Below are positions 8,257 to 16,979 of a DNA stretch of 64,000 nucleotides, piece after piece (positions within the stretch are counted from its first letter, which is position 1; each line of letters starts with the position of its first letter). Made by a program: the position numbers and the translations under genes. This stretch comes from Microbacterium hatanonis (GTDB lineage Bacteria; Actinomycetota; Actinomycetes; Actinomycetales; Microbacteriaceae). The stretch covers positions 1,178,001-1,242,000 of the forward strand of contig NZ_VRSV01000001.1 in the NCBI RefSeq assembly GCF_008017415.1. The letters run 5' to 3'. Under the pieces are notes generated by a model. That model was not told the origin of the DNA. It worked only from the letters and a program-made list of their open reading frames with translations, and did not search any database.

Positions 8257-9260
8257 GCGAGATCCCCCGGCTGAGCGGACCTTTCCGCGTCGGCGACCGC
8301 GTGCAGCTGACGGGCCCCAAGGGCCGGCTGTCGACCATCACGCTCCGCGAGGGCGGAGAGCTGCACACGCACCACGGCGTGCTGCGTCATGAAGCCCTCG
8401 TCGGCCAGCCCGACGGCAGCGTGGTCGTCAACAGCTCGGGACACGAGTACCTCGCGCTCCGCCCGCTCCTGCGCGATTTCGTCATGTCGATGCCCCGCGG
8501 AGCCGCGATCGTCTACCCGAAGGATGCCGCGCAGATCCTGTCGCAGGCCGACATCTTCCCCGGCGCCGTCGTGGTCGAGGCCGGCGTCGGCTCGGGGGCG
8601 CTCTCGCTCTGGCTGCTACGGGCGATCGGGGCCACCGGCCGTCTCGTCTCGTTCGAACGCCGCGAGGAGTTCGCCGACGTCGCCAAGGCCAACGTCGAAA
8701 CCTATGTCGGCGAGTCCCCGGCGACCTGGGAGGTCGTCGTCGGCGATCTCGTCGAGGCGCTCCCCGAGGCCGTCGCTCCCGCGTCGGTCGACCGGGTCGT
8801 GCTCGACATGCTCGCACCGTGGGAGTGCATCGACGTCGTCGCCGACGCCCTCACCCCGGGCGGCGTCGTGCTCTGCTACGTCGCGACCGCCACTCAGCTC
8901 AGCCGCGTGGCGGAGTTCATCCGCGCGACGGGGCTGTTCACCGAGCCCGACGCGAACGAGACGATGGTGCGCGGTTGGCACGTCGAGGGTCTCGCCGTGC
9001 GTCCCGATCACCGCATGATCGCCCACACCGGGTTCCTCCTCACCGCGCGCCGCCTGGCGCCCGGTGCCGTCGCTCCCGAGCAGAAGCGGCGGGCGTCGAA
9101 GTCGAGCTACGGCGACGAGGACGTCGAGCTGTGGACCCCCGGCGCCGTTGGCGACCGCCAGATCACCGACAAGAACCTCCGCAAGCGGGTTCGCGAGGCG
9201 CAGAAGGCGGCCGACGGCGTACGCCAGGCGGGGCAGGATGCTGCGGAGTCGAACCCGTAG
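8253..9260 (+). CDS. trmI: tRNA (adenine-N1-)-methyltransferase, m1A58 type
   Basis: A 335-residue SAM-dependent enzyme that methylates N1 of A58 in the T loop of tRNAs, working as a homotetramer in known relatives. The N-terminal barrel (FRVGDRVQLTGPKGR) precedes the Rossmann domain with SAM motif VVVEAGVGSGALSLWLL near residue 107 and LDMLAPWE as motif IV. About 55 residues at the C-terminus (from PEQKRRASKSSYGDEDVE onward) are Lys/Arg/Asp-rich and look disordered; they go beyond the core fold. The start overlaps the HAD gene by ATGA. Mycobacterial trmI sits directly before the mpa/arc ATPase; here the FKBP lipoprotein gene follows instead. Confidence 0.94.
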   Translation: MSEIPRLSGPFRVGDRVQLTGPKGRLSTITLREGGELHTHHGVLRHEALVGQPDGSVVVNSSGHEYLALRPLLRDFVMSMPRGAAIVYPKDAAQILSQADIFPGAVVVEAGVGSGALSLWLLRAIGATGRLVSFERREEFADVAKANVETYVGESPATWEVVVGDLVEALPEAVAPASVDRVVLDMLAPWECIDVVADALTPGGVVLCYVATATQLSRVAEFIRATGLFTEPDANETMVRGWHVEGLAVRPDHRMIAHTGFLLTARRLAPGAVAPEQKRRASKSSYGDEDVELWTPGAVGDRQITDKNLRKRVREAQKAADGVRQAGQDAAESNP

Positions 9261-9263
9261 ACT
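9258..9263 (+). promoter_or_regulatory. -10 box of leaderless promoter, FKBP lipoprotein
   Basis: TAGACT overlapping the trmI stop codon region, then 6 bases, then GTG at 9270. Confidence 0.65.
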
Positions 9264-9269
9264 GTCCCG

Positions 9270-10202
9270 GTGCGCAGAATCCCGGTAATCGTCGCTGTGA
9301 CCGCCCTCGCTGCGGCGGGTCTCGTCGGCTGTGCGTCGACCTCCGTCGACGCCTCGTGCCCGCGTCCGTCCGCATCGTCGACGACGTCCGACCTGATCGA
9401 CGTCTCGGGGGCGGTCGACACCGCGCCCGACATCGAGGTCCGCACCCCGTTCCACGTCGCCGAGACGACCTCGTACGACCTCGAGACCGGTGACGGAGCG
9501 CAGATCACGACCGACTCGCAGCTCGTGGTGCTCGATCTCTCCCTCGTCAGCGGCGAGACCGGGCAGCCGCTGGTCTCGACCTCCTACACCGGTGACACCA
9601 GTCGCCCGCTGAGCCTGACGCAGTGGGAGCAGACGTTCCCGCAGTTCGGTGACGCGCTGATGTGCGCGAGCGAAGGCTCGCGCGTCGTCGTCGCGCTGTC
9701 GGCGGACGGCGTCTCGCCCGACGCCGTGGCCGGCCTCGGACTCGAGGACGGGGAGTCGGCGATCGCCGTCGTCGACGTGCGCAAGGTCTATCTGCCCAAA
9801 GCCGACGGCGCCGACCAGTACAACGACGCCCGCGGTCTGCCGACGGTGGTCCGGGCGCCCGACGGCCGTCCCGGGATCATCGTCCCCGACGCCGACGCGC
9901 CGATCGATCCTGTCGTCCAGGTGCTGAAGAAGGGCGACGGCGCCGAGGTCAACGACGACGACAGCGTGCTGTTCGCCTTCACCTCGGTCGACTGGGACGA
10001 CCCGAAGACCACCGTCAACACGACGTGGGATTCCGAGCCGCTCCGCCAGACGCTCGACGCCCTTCCGCCGGTGATCGCCGACGCGCTGCGCGGGCAGCCG
10101 GTCGGTTCGCAGCTGCTGGTGGTGCAGCCTGCGGGCGATGCCGACGCCGCGCAGTCCGAGCCCGCGATCGTCTACGTGATCGACGTTCTCGGAGTCGGCT
10201 GA
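9270..10202 (+). CDS. FKBP-type peptidyl-prolyl isomerase-like lipoprotein
   Basis: A 310-residue lipoprotein: signal peptide MRRIPVIVAVTALAAAGLVGC with lipobox LVGC (Cys21), then a mature part facing the outside of the membrane. Two FKBP-like segments seem to be present, roughly residues 60-150 (VAETTSYDLETGDGAQI to EGSRVVVALS) and 195-305 (VQVLKKGDGAEV to VVYVIDVLG), as in other actinobacterial proteins that lie beside pafA or pafB. It probably helps fold exported proteins. The catalytic quality of the FKBP domains cannot be judged by eye. The GTG start is set by a TAGACT box 6 bases upstream. It converges with the Ntn hydrolase gene 25 bases away. Confidence 0.85.
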   Translation: MRRIPVIVAVTALAAAGLVGCASTSVDASCPRPSASSTTSDLIDVSGAVDTAPDIEVRTPFHVAETTSYDLETGDGAQITTDSQLVVLDLSLVSGETGQPLVSTSYTGDTSRPLSLTQWEQTFPQFGDALMCASEGSRVVVALSADGVSPDAVAGLGLEDGESAIAVVDVRKVYLPKADGADQYNDARGLPTVVRAPDGRPGIIVPDADAPIDPVVQVLKKGDGAEVNDDDSVLFAFTSVDWDDPKTTVNTTWDSEPLRQTLDALPPVIADALRGQPVGSQLLVVQPAGDADAAQSEPAIVYVIDVLGVG

Positions 10203-10227
10203 AACCGGTCCGGCTCGACCCCTGCGG

Positions 10228-11238
10228 TCAGATCGTCACTGAGGCGAAACCGCCCGCGACGAGTTCGAGCTGTCGCGGTGCGTCGCCGGTGAAGTCGGTC
10301 GCGTCGAGGTCGACCGCCACCGGCGTCGGGTTCGCCTGCGTGCGCACGATGTAGCGACGCGCGGTGAGGCTCGAGATGCTCGACCACTTCGTCTGGTCGT
10401 CCTGCTCGATACCCGTGCCACCGACACCGCTCATCATGCCGACGGGGATGTCGAAGTTGTTGAGGGCGTGCAGGCTCAGCAGTTCGAGCGCGTCGGCGTC
10501 GTCGGGTGGCTGCAACGTCATGACGTAGGCGGTGGCGCGCAGGAACCGTCCCGCACTGCCCGAGTCTCCGGGCAGCCCGACGAACCCCTGCCCCTGGGAA
10601 AGGGGAGCGAACTCCACGCCGCGGATGGCCACGGGCGCGGGGTTGGCCGCGGTGAGGCGAGGAAGCCAATTGCGCACGTTCTCGTGGTGCCACGGGAGGT
10701 AGGGGGCGTTCGTCGCGACGCCGAGAGGGTTGTCGCGGTGCTGCTGAGCGCCGTCCTCGAACTCGATGACGCCCGCGGCACCCGTGGCGTCGTGCAGCAC
10801 GAGGTGCAGGGGCGGTACGCCCTGGATCACGGGATTGTCCCGACCCCACACGCGGATACCGGCGAATGCCTCGAAGACCTCTCCGACCGTCGCGCACGTG
10901 GTGAGGGCGAAGACGACGGCGTCCAGCACGTCGAGTGTCGTCGACGCGTCGTCGCCCGGCTCCTCGTACGAAGCGAATCCGGGCATGTAGAGGGCCCCGG
11001 CGTAGAGGCCCTTCTCGTTCATACCGTCGGTCAGCAGCTGCGGGGTTCCGACGGCATCCATCCCGACGACGCCGTACCGGCTGGTCCACGAGATGCCGTC
11101 CGCGGCAGGGGCCGTCGACGTCAGCGCGAGCCCGCGCGGGATGACGGTCAGCCGGGCGCCGAGCATGTCGGGGAACTCCATCGTCCTCGCGACGCAGACG
11201 CTGCCGTCCGTCGCCCGCAGTTGGAAACTCGTGCACAT
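10228..11238 (-). CDS. Linear amide C-N hydrolase, Ntn/choloylglycine hydrolase family
   Basis: A 336-residue member of the Ntn-hydrolase family of choloylglycine hydrolase and penicillin V acylase. The protein starts MCTSF, so removal of Met exposes Cys2 as nucleophile and N-terminal base. Arg18 and Glu21 (ARTMEF), the TDGMNEKGL loop (Asn74) and GLPGDSGSAGRFLRA are the other conserved parts. Such enzymes cleave amide bonds of bile salts, penicillin V or N-acyl homoserine lactones; the substrate here is open. I chose the ATG at 11238 because only this start puts Cys at position 2. No signal peptide. It lies antisense inside the proteasome-type locus, a position not usual for it. Confidence 0.9.
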   Translation of the reverse strand: MCTSFQLRATDGSVCVARTMEFPDMLGARLTVIPRGLALTSTAPAADGISWTSRYGVVGMDAVGTPQLLTDGMNEKGLYAGALYMPGFASYEEPGDDASTTLDVLDAVVFALTTCATVGEVFEAFAGIRVWGRDNPVIQGVPPLHLVLHDATGAAGVIEFEDGAQQHRDNPLGVATNAPYLPWHHENVRNWLPRLTAANPAPVAIRGVEFAPLSQGQGFVGLPGDSGSAGRFLRATAYVMTLQPPDDADALELLSLHALNNFDIPVGMMSGVGGTGIEQDDQTKWSSISSLTARRYIVRTQANPTPVAVDLDATDFTGDAPRQLELVAGGFASVTI

Positions 11239-11323
11239 GCCCGACCCCTCCCGTCGCGCACCCGTCCGGGTGCATTCGCGCGTCAGGCTACACCTCGGCG
11301 GCCACCGCAATCCCTCCCGCCCG

Positions 11324-11329
11324 TAGGAT
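11324..11329 (+). promoter_or_regulatory. -10 box of leaderless promoter, pafB
   Basis: TAGGAT, then 6 bases (gaaggc), then GTG at 11336. Confidence 0.65.
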
Positions 11330-11335
11330 GAAGGC

Positions 11336-12328
11336 GTGCCCTCGCCCGCCTCGAAGAACGCCCCGGAAGAGCGCCTCGTCAATCTCGTGGTCGCTCTCAT
11401 GGCCACCGAGCAGGGGCTGACGAAAGACACCATCCTGTCTTCGGTCGCGGGCTATCGGGAGCAGTCCGAGGCCGGCGCTTCGCGCGACGCGCTCGAGAAG
11501 ATGTTCGAACGCGACAAGGAGAATCTCCGCGGCCTCGGGGTGCCCATCGAGACGATCGGCGACTACGCCGATCCCGACGACCTCCGGGAGGCCCGCTACC
11601 GCGTGCCGACGGCGGAGTACGAGCTGCCCGACGACATCGAGTTCACCCCCGCCGAGGTCGCTCTGCTCAACCTCGCCGGAGGCGTGTGGGGGTCGGAGTC
11701 GCTCTCGGCCGACGCCCGCAGCGGCCTTCGGAAGATCCGGGCGCTCGGCATCGAGGTCGATGAGCCGATCATCGGCTACGCGCCGCGCATCAGTCTGCGC
11801 GATGCCTCGTTCCCGCCCCTGCAGCGCGCGATCGAGCTCAGTCGCGTGGTGGAGTTCGCCTACCTGCGCCCCGGCGAAGAGACCGCCCGGGTGCGCCGCA
11901 TCCGTCCTCTCGCCCTCGTCGAATACGAGGCGCGGTGGCACGTGTTCGGAATCGATCTCGGCGTCGAAGCCGAGCGCACGTTCCTCCTCTCCCGCATCGT
12001 CGGGGATGTCGTCGTCACGAAGGAGTCGTTCGACTCCACCCTGCGCACGGGCGCGGGGGAGCGGGGTCTGGCCGGACTCCGCGAACTCGCGTCGCGCCAG
12101 AGCGCGCTGCTGGCCGTGCATCCCGGAACGGAGGCCGCGTTGCGCTTGCGTCGTCGCGCGAGCACCGAGGGGCAGGAGATCCGCGTGCCCTACGTCGACG
12201 TGCACGTCTTCGCCGACGAGATCGCGTCGTACGGACCCGAGGTGCGCGTCGTCGAGCCCGCCGAACTGCGCGATCAGGTCATCCGGCGGCTCGAAGCGAC
12301 GCTGGCGCTGCACGGAGGGCCATCATGA
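11336..12328 (+). CDS. pafB: Transcriptional regulator PafB (HTH-WYL)
   Basis: A 330-residue regulator with an N-terminal winged helix (RLVNLVVALMATEQGLTKD and on) and a WYL domain from about residue 160 (VVEFAYLRPGEETARVRRI). In mycobacteria PafB and PafC form a heterodimer that activates the LexA-independent DNA-damage response, with the WYL domains thought to sense single-stranded DNA. The name comes from its place beside the Pup ligase gene pafA, which is missing here. A GTG start is fixed by a TAGGAT box 6 bases upstream. The stop overlaps the pafC start (ATGA), as expected for obligate partners. Confidence 0.95.
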   Translation: MPSPASKNAPEERLVNLVVALMATEQGLTKDTILSSVAGYREQSEAGASRDALEKMFERDKENLRGLGVPIETIGDYADPDDLREARYRVPTAEYELPDDIEFTPAEVALLNLAGGVWGSESLSADARSGLRKIRALGIEVDEPIIGYAPRISLRDASFPPLQRAIELSRVVEFAYLRPGEETARVRRIRPLALVEYEARWHVFGIDLGVEAERTFLLSRIVGDVVVTKESFDSTLRTGAGERGLAGLRELASRQSALLAVHPGTEAALRLRRRASTEGQEIRVPYVDVHVFADEIASYGPEVRVVEPAELRDQVIRRLEATLALHGGPS

Positions 12329-13299
12329 GCGCCCGGCCGCTGATCGCAACCGATCGTGCCGCCCTCATGCTGCAGCTCGTCCCGTACCTCGTGGGCAAGG
12401 GCGAGGTGTCGATCGCCGAGGCCGCGGACGAGTTTGACGTTACCCCCGATCAGATGCGGGCGATGGTCGAGAAGCTCACCGTCATCGGGCTCCCCGGCGA
12501 CGGTGGTTTCTGGCAGCTGCCCCACGACCTCTTCGACATCAACTGGGATCTGCTCGACGAGCGCGATCTCATCGTCATCACCAACACGGTCGGACTCGAG
12601 CGCTCCCCGAAGCTCAGTGCGCGAGAGGCCGCTGCGCTCCTCGCCGGGCTCCAGCTCGCTCGCACCCTGCCGGGCGTGGGCGACAGCCCGCTCGTCGCGG
12701 AGCTGCTCGCCAAGCTCGCTCGCGGGGCGGCGACCGCGCCGGCCGACGTGATCGTGGCGCCCGGCCCCGTCGACGGGGTGCGCGACGTCGTCGCCGACGC
12801 GCTGCGCCGGGGCGTGGCGGTCTCGTTCACCTATCGCGCTCCGGATGCCGCGGCCACCACGCGCACCGTCGATCCCGTGAAGGTGCACATCGCGAGCGGC
12901 CAGTGGTACCTGCAGGGATGGTGCCACCTCCGCCAGGCGGTGCGCACGTTCCACCTCGAGCGGGTGAGCGATGTGGTCCTCACCGACATCCCCATCACGC
13001 ACGGCGGGGAGCCGGTGCCGGCGCTGTTCGAACCCGGCGAGAACGATCCCGTCGCGCGGGTGCGGTACGACCCCGCGGTCGCACCCCTTCTCGGCGTCTA
13101 CCTGGAACGCGCCGTCGTCGACGAGTCGGGCGACAAGCCGGTCGCCACGGTGCGCGTCGCCGACGAGCACAGCCTGAAGCGTCTCGCCGCCCGCCGGGGC
13201 GGCCAGGTCGAGATCCTCGAACCCCTCGCCGCCCGCCGGGCCGCCGCAGCCTGGGCTCAGGCCGGGCTGACGCAGTACCGCGACGCGCACGGCGCATAG
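12325..13299 (+). CDS. pafC: Transcriptional regulator PafC (HTH-WYL)
   Basis: A 324-residue partner of PafB with the same domain order: an N-terminal winged helix (LVPYLVGKGEVSIAEAADEF), a middle region, then a WYL domain (VAVSFTYRAPDAAATTRTVD, then WYLQGWCHLRQAVRTFHLER) and a C-terminal extension. Together with PafB it should drive DNA-repair gene expression after damage; this is family knowledge, not shown here. It starts inside the pafB stop (ATGA). The pafB-pafC-tatA-tatC-helY order is the classic actinobacterial one. Confidence 0.95.
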   Translation: MSARPLIATDRAALMLQLVPYLVGKGEVSIAEAADEFDVTPDQMRAMVEKLTVIGLPGDGGFWQLPHDLFDINWDLLDERDLIVITNTVGLERSPKLSAREAAALLAGLQLARTLPGVGDSPLVAELLAKLARGAATAPADVIVAPGPVDGVRDVVADALRRGVAVSFTYRAPDAAATTRTVDPVKVHIASGQWYLQGWCHLRQAVRTFHLERVSDVVLTDIPITHGGEPVPALFEPGENDPVARVRYDPAVAPLLGVYLERAVVDESGDKPVATVRVADEHSLKRLAARRGGQVEILEPLAARRAAAAWAQAGLTQYRDAHGA

Positions 13300-13377
13300 G
13301 CGACCCACAGCCGCGTCATCAGCCTCGCCGCAGTCGGCGGGGTTAGACTGGCCACGCACCTCGAGAAGGGAACAATC

Positions 13378-13632
13378 ATGGCCGGTCTTACAGGATGGCA
13401 CCTCCTGATCGTTCTCGCGGTCATCCTCCTCCTCTTCGGAGCCGCGAAGCTCCCCGCTCTGGCGAAGAGCATGGGCCAGTCGGCCCGCGTCTTCCGCAGC
13501 GAGATCAAAGAGATGAAGAAGGAAGACGCTGCCGACCCGACCACCGCATCGCCGGTCGTCGCGCCGGAGGTCCGCGATGCCTCGAACGTCGCGGCCGACC
13601 CCGCGCGCGGTACCGTCGACCCCAAGCCCTGA
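13378..13632 (+). CDS. tatA: Twin-arginine translocase subunit TatA
   Basis: An 84-residue Tat pore subunit: a single N-terminal helix ([18 protein letters not shown]), the hinge motif [14 protein letters not shown], an amphipathic helix ([13 protein letters not shown]) and a short Ala/Pro/Asp-rich tail. TatA assembles around TatC to export folded proteins with twin-arginine signals. The gene has its own promoter-like TAGACT near 13345 and a good ribosome site (gaaggga) 6 bases before the ATG. tatC follows after 6 bases. Confidence 0.96.
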   Translation: MAGLTGWHLLIVLAVILLLFGAAKLPALAKSMGQSARVFRSEIKEMKKEDAADPTTASPVVAPEVRDASNVAADPARGTVDPKP

Positions 13633-13638
13633 CCTGTC

Positions 13639-14454
13639 GTGGTGACGACCGAGCCCCCTCGCGTGGGAGGGCGTGAGCCGCGGCGCGATCGACGCATGTC
13701 GCTCGGCCAGCACCTCGTCGAGCTGCGGAAGCGGCTGATGATCGCCGCTCTCGCCCTGGTCATCGGCATGGTCGTCGCCTTCTTCATCACCGGGCCGGTG
13801 ATCGATGTGCTCACCGAGCCCATCCGCATCGTGGCGGAGCAGCGCGGCACCGATCTCGTGGCGCTGAACTTCGCCGGAGTCACGTCGGGCTTCGATCTCC
13901 GGATGCGGATCGCCTTCGCCCTGGGTCTTCTGCTGTCGGCCCCCATCTGGCTGTGGCAGATCTGGGCGTTCATCATGCCCGGGCTCACGCGGTCCGAGGT
14001 GCGCTACACGATCGGCTTCGTCGCCGCCGCGGTGCCGCTGTTCTTCGGCGGGTGCGTCGTCGGGGTGTTCATCATGCCCCACATCATCGAGCTGATGGCC
14101 ACGTTCGTCCCCGAGCAGGGGGCGCAGCTGTTCGAGGCGGCCAACTACTACGACTTCGTCTTCAAGCTGCTCATCTTCATCGGCGTCGCGTTCGTGCTCC
14201 CGGTCTTCCTCGTGGCTCTCAACTTCGCCGGCGTGATGAGCGGAATGGCGATCCTGAAGGGATGGCGTGTCGCCATCCTGATCGCCACGATCTTCTCGGC
14301 CCTGGCAACGCCCGCGGCCGACGTCGTGAGCATGCTCGGCCTCGCCGGCATCCTGATCGTGCTGTACCTCGCCGCGGCCGGCCTCACCCTGCTGCTCGAC
14401 CGCCGCCGCAGGAAGCGTCAGGAAACCCTGCTCCCGCCGGAAGCCACCGCGTGA
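13639..14454 (+). CDS. tatC: Twin-arginine translocase subunit TatC
   Basis: A 271-residue, six-helix membrane protein that recognises twin-arginine signal peptides. The hallmark LGQHLVELRKRL precedes the first helix, and the conserved PLFFGGCVVG and AVPLF regions follow. Start choice: two GTG codons at 13639 and 13642 both fit; an ATG at 13699 just before SLGQHL is the other option, and neither has a strong ribosome site. The gene ends in GTGA shared with the helY start. Confidence 0.95.
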   Translation: MVTTEPPRVGGREPRRDRRMSLGQHLVELRKRLMIAALALVIGMVVAFFITGPVIDVLTEPIRIVAEQRGTDLVALNFAGVTSGFDLRMRIAFALGLLLSAPIWLWQIWAFIMPGLTRSEVRYTIGFVAAAVPLFFGGCVVGVFIMPHIIELMATFVPEQGAQLFEAANYYDFVFKLLIFIGVAFVLPVFLVALNFAGVMSGMAILKGWRVAILIATIFSALATPAADVVSMLGLAGILIVLYLAAAGLTLLLDRRRRKRQETLLPPEATA

Positions 14455-16934
14455 GTTCTCTCAGCCCGGCCGAGCGGTTCGCTCGGGCATCCGAGCGCGT
14501 GAGCCACCCGCGTACGGCGGACTTCGCCGCCTCCCAGCGGTTCGAACTCGACGAGTTCCAGATCGCCGGATGCCAGGCGCTCGAAGAGGGCCGCAGCGTT
14601 CTGGTCGCCGCGCCCACGGGCGCCGGCAAGACCATCGTCGGCGAGTTCGCGATCCATCTCGCGATGCTCGAGCCGGGCGAGAAGGCCTTCTACACGACGC
14701 CGATGAAGGCGCTGTCGAACCAGAAGTTCCGCGAGCTCGTCGACGTCTACGGGGCCGGTGAGGTCGGTCTCCTGACCGGTGACACCAACATCAACGGCTC
14801 CGCGCGCATCGTCGTGATGACGACCGAGGTGCTGCGCAACATGCTCTACGCCGACTCCGGCGCGCTCCGAGGCCTGCGGTACGTGATCATGGACGAGGTC
14901 CACTACCTCGCCGACCGGTTCCGCGGCGCGGTGTGGGAGGAAGTGATCATCCACCTCCCGCCGAGCGTGCGATTGGTCTCGCTGTCGGCGACGGTGTCCA
15001 ATGCCGAGGAGTTCGGCGACTGGCTCGACACGGTCCGCGGCGACACCGCGGTGATCGTCTCCGAGACGCGCCCTGTGCCGCTCGAGCAGCACGTGCTCGT
15101 GCGGGGCGATCTGCTGCCGCTCTTCGACGACCGAGCCGGCGTCGCCACCGCGCAGGTGAATCAGGAGCTGCTGCGTATGCGCTCCGCGGGTGGGACGACC
15201 TACGAGAACAATCGGCGCGCCCAGGCCGGTCGCAGCTCCCGCCACGCGGGCTACGAGGTGCAGCGCGGGCGCTCGTCCCAGCGCGGCTCGCGTCCGATCG
15301 GCAACACCCACGCGCAGCGGATCGAACGGCTCGACCGGCCGGAGGTGGTCGCACTCCTCGAGCGCGCCAACCTCCTCCCCGCGATCTTCTTCATCTTCAG
15401 CCGTGTCGGCTGCGACGCCGCCGTGCAGCAGGTCCGCCGCTCGGGTGTGCGCTTGACCACTCCCGAGGAACGCGACGAGATCCGCCGAGTGGTCGAGGAG
15501 CGCACCCGCAGTCTCCTCGAGGAGGACCTGTCGGTGCTCGGTTTCTGGGACTGGCGCGAGAACCTCGAGCGCGGCGTCGCCGCCCACCACGCGGGCCTCC
15601 TTCCGGCGTTCAAGGAGGTCGTGGAGGAGCTCTTCCAGCGCAAGCTCGTCAAGGCCGTCTTCGCGACGGAGACCCTCGCGCTGGGCATCAACATGCCCGC
15701 ACGCACCGTGGTGCTGGAGAAGCTCGAGAAGTTCAACGGCGAGGCGCGTGTCGCCATCACGTCGGGGGAGTACACGCAGCTGACCGGGCGCGCCGGTCGC
15801 CGCGGCATCGACGTGGAGGGTCACGCGGTCATCCAGTGGACCGCGGCGTTGGAGCCGCAGTCGGTCGCCGCCCTCGCCTCACGCCGCACCTACCCGCTCA
15901 ACTCGAGCTTCCGCCCGACGTACAACATGGCCGTGAACCTCATCGACCAGTTCGGACGTGCGCGTTCGCGCGAGATCCTCGAATCGTCGTTCGCGCAGTT
16001 CCAGGCCGATCGCGCCGTCGTCGGGCTCGCACGCCAGGTGCGCGAGGCCGACGAGTCGCTCGCCGGGTACGAGAAGGCGATGACCTGCGACCGGGGCGAC
16101 TTCCGCGAGTACTCCGAGATCCGGCGCCAGCTCGCCGATCTCGAGAAGCTCAACCGGCGCGACGCGACGGCCTCGCGCGCGACGCGCGAGCAGCGGCAGC
16201 GGGAGCTGTCGGGCCTGCGCAAGCGCATGCAGCGCCACCCCGCGCATTCCTGCCCCGACCGCGAGAGTCACGCGCGGTGGGCGGAGCGGTATTGGAAGCT
16301 GAAGCGCAGCACCGACAAGATCAGACGCCAGATCGAGCAGCGCACCGGCACGGTCGCGCGCATCTTCGACCGCGTCGTCGATGTGCTCGATGCCCTCGAC
16401 TACGTGGCCGAGCGCGACGGGGTCACGACGCTCACACCGGCCGGCCGCACGATGCGCCGCATCTACGGTGAGCGCGACCTGCTCATCGCGGAGTGCTTGC
16501 GACGAGGTCTGTGGAAGGAGCTGGATGCGGCGGCTCTGGCGGCCCTGGCATGCAGCCTCGTCTACGAGCCCCGTCGAGACGACGCCGGCCCGGGAGAGCA
16601 CGGTCTGCCGCGCGGTGCGTTCCGCAAGGTGCTGTCCGACACCGAGACGCTCTGGCAGCAGCTCGACGACCTCGAGCGCGACCACCATCTTCCGGGCACC
16701 GAGCCGATCTCGGCCGGCCTCGCCTCGGCGATGCATTCGTGGGCGCGCGGTCTGCCGTTGGATCGCGTCCTGGCCGACGCCGACATGGCGGCGGGGGACT
16801 TCGTCCGCTGGTCGAAGCAGACCATCGACCTGCTCGACCAGATCTCGCTCGTCGCCGAGCCCGCGCTTGCCGGAACCGCTCGCAAGGCGCTCGACGCGGT
16901 GCGCCGCGGCATCGTGGCGTACGCCACGGTGTGA
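14451..16934 (+). CDS. helY: DEAD/DEAH RNA helicase HelY (Ski2/Mtr4-like)
   Basis: An 827-residue superfamily 2 helicase. Motif I APTGAGKT (about residues 54-61), motif II DEVH (148-151), motif III SLSATVSN, a long Arg-rich insert (about 245-285) and motif VI QLTGRAGRRGID (about 443-454) are all clear, followed by the C-terminal Ski2-type DSHCT region. The family acts in RNA turnover or processing. It starts at the GTG that overlaps the tatC stop, so it is translationally coupled to tatC. The tatC-helY linkage is standard for actinobacteria. Confidence 0.95.
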   Translation: MSSLSPAERFARASERVSHPRTADFAASQRFELDEFQIAGCQALEEGRSVLVAAPTGAGKTIVGEFAIHLAMLEPGEKAFYTTPMKALSNQKFRELVDVYGAGEVGLLTGDTNINGSARIVVMTTEVLRNMLYADSGALRGLRYVIMDEVHYLADRFRGAVWEEVIIHLPPSVRLVSLSATVSNAEEFGDWLDTVRGDTAVIVSETRPVPLEQHVLVRGDLLPLFDDRAGVATAQVNQELLRMRSAGGTTYENNRRAQAGRSSRHAGYEVQRGRSSQRGSRPIGNTHAQRIERLDRPEVVALLERANLLPAIFFIFSRVGCDAAVQQVRRSGVRLTTPEERDEIRRVVEERTRSLLEEDLSVLGFWDWRENLERGVAAHHAGLLPAFKEVVEELFQRKLVKAVFATETLALGINMPARTVVLEKLEKFNGEARVAITSGEYTQLTGRAGRRGIDVEGHAVIQWTAALEPQSVAALASRRTYPLNSSFRPTYNMAVNLIDQFGRARSREILESSFAQFQADRAVVGLARQVREADESLAGYEKAMTCDRGDFREYSEIRRQLADLEKLNRRDATASRATREQRQRELSGLRKRMQRHPAHSCPDRESHARWAERYWKLKRSTDKIRRQIEQRTGTVARIFDRVVDVLDALDYVAERDGVTTLTPAGRTMRRIYGERDLLIAECLRRGLWKELDAAALAALACSLVYEPRRDDAGPGEHGLPRGAFRKVLSDTETLWQQLDDLERDHHLPGTEPISAGLASAMHSWARGLPLDRVLADADMAAGDFVRWSKQTIDLLDQISLVAEPALAGTARKALDAVRRGIVAYATV

Positions 16935-16966
16935 CCCGCCGCAGCGAGCGCTCAGGTGCGGCGATC

Positions 16967-16972
16967 TAGGGT
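16967..16972 (+). promoter_or_regulatory. -10 box of leaderless promoter, lnt
   Basis: TAGGGT, then 7 bases (gagatcc), then GTG at 16980. It selects this GTG over in-frame GTGs at 16956 and 16971. Confidence 0.6.
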
Positions 16973-16979
16973 GAGATCC

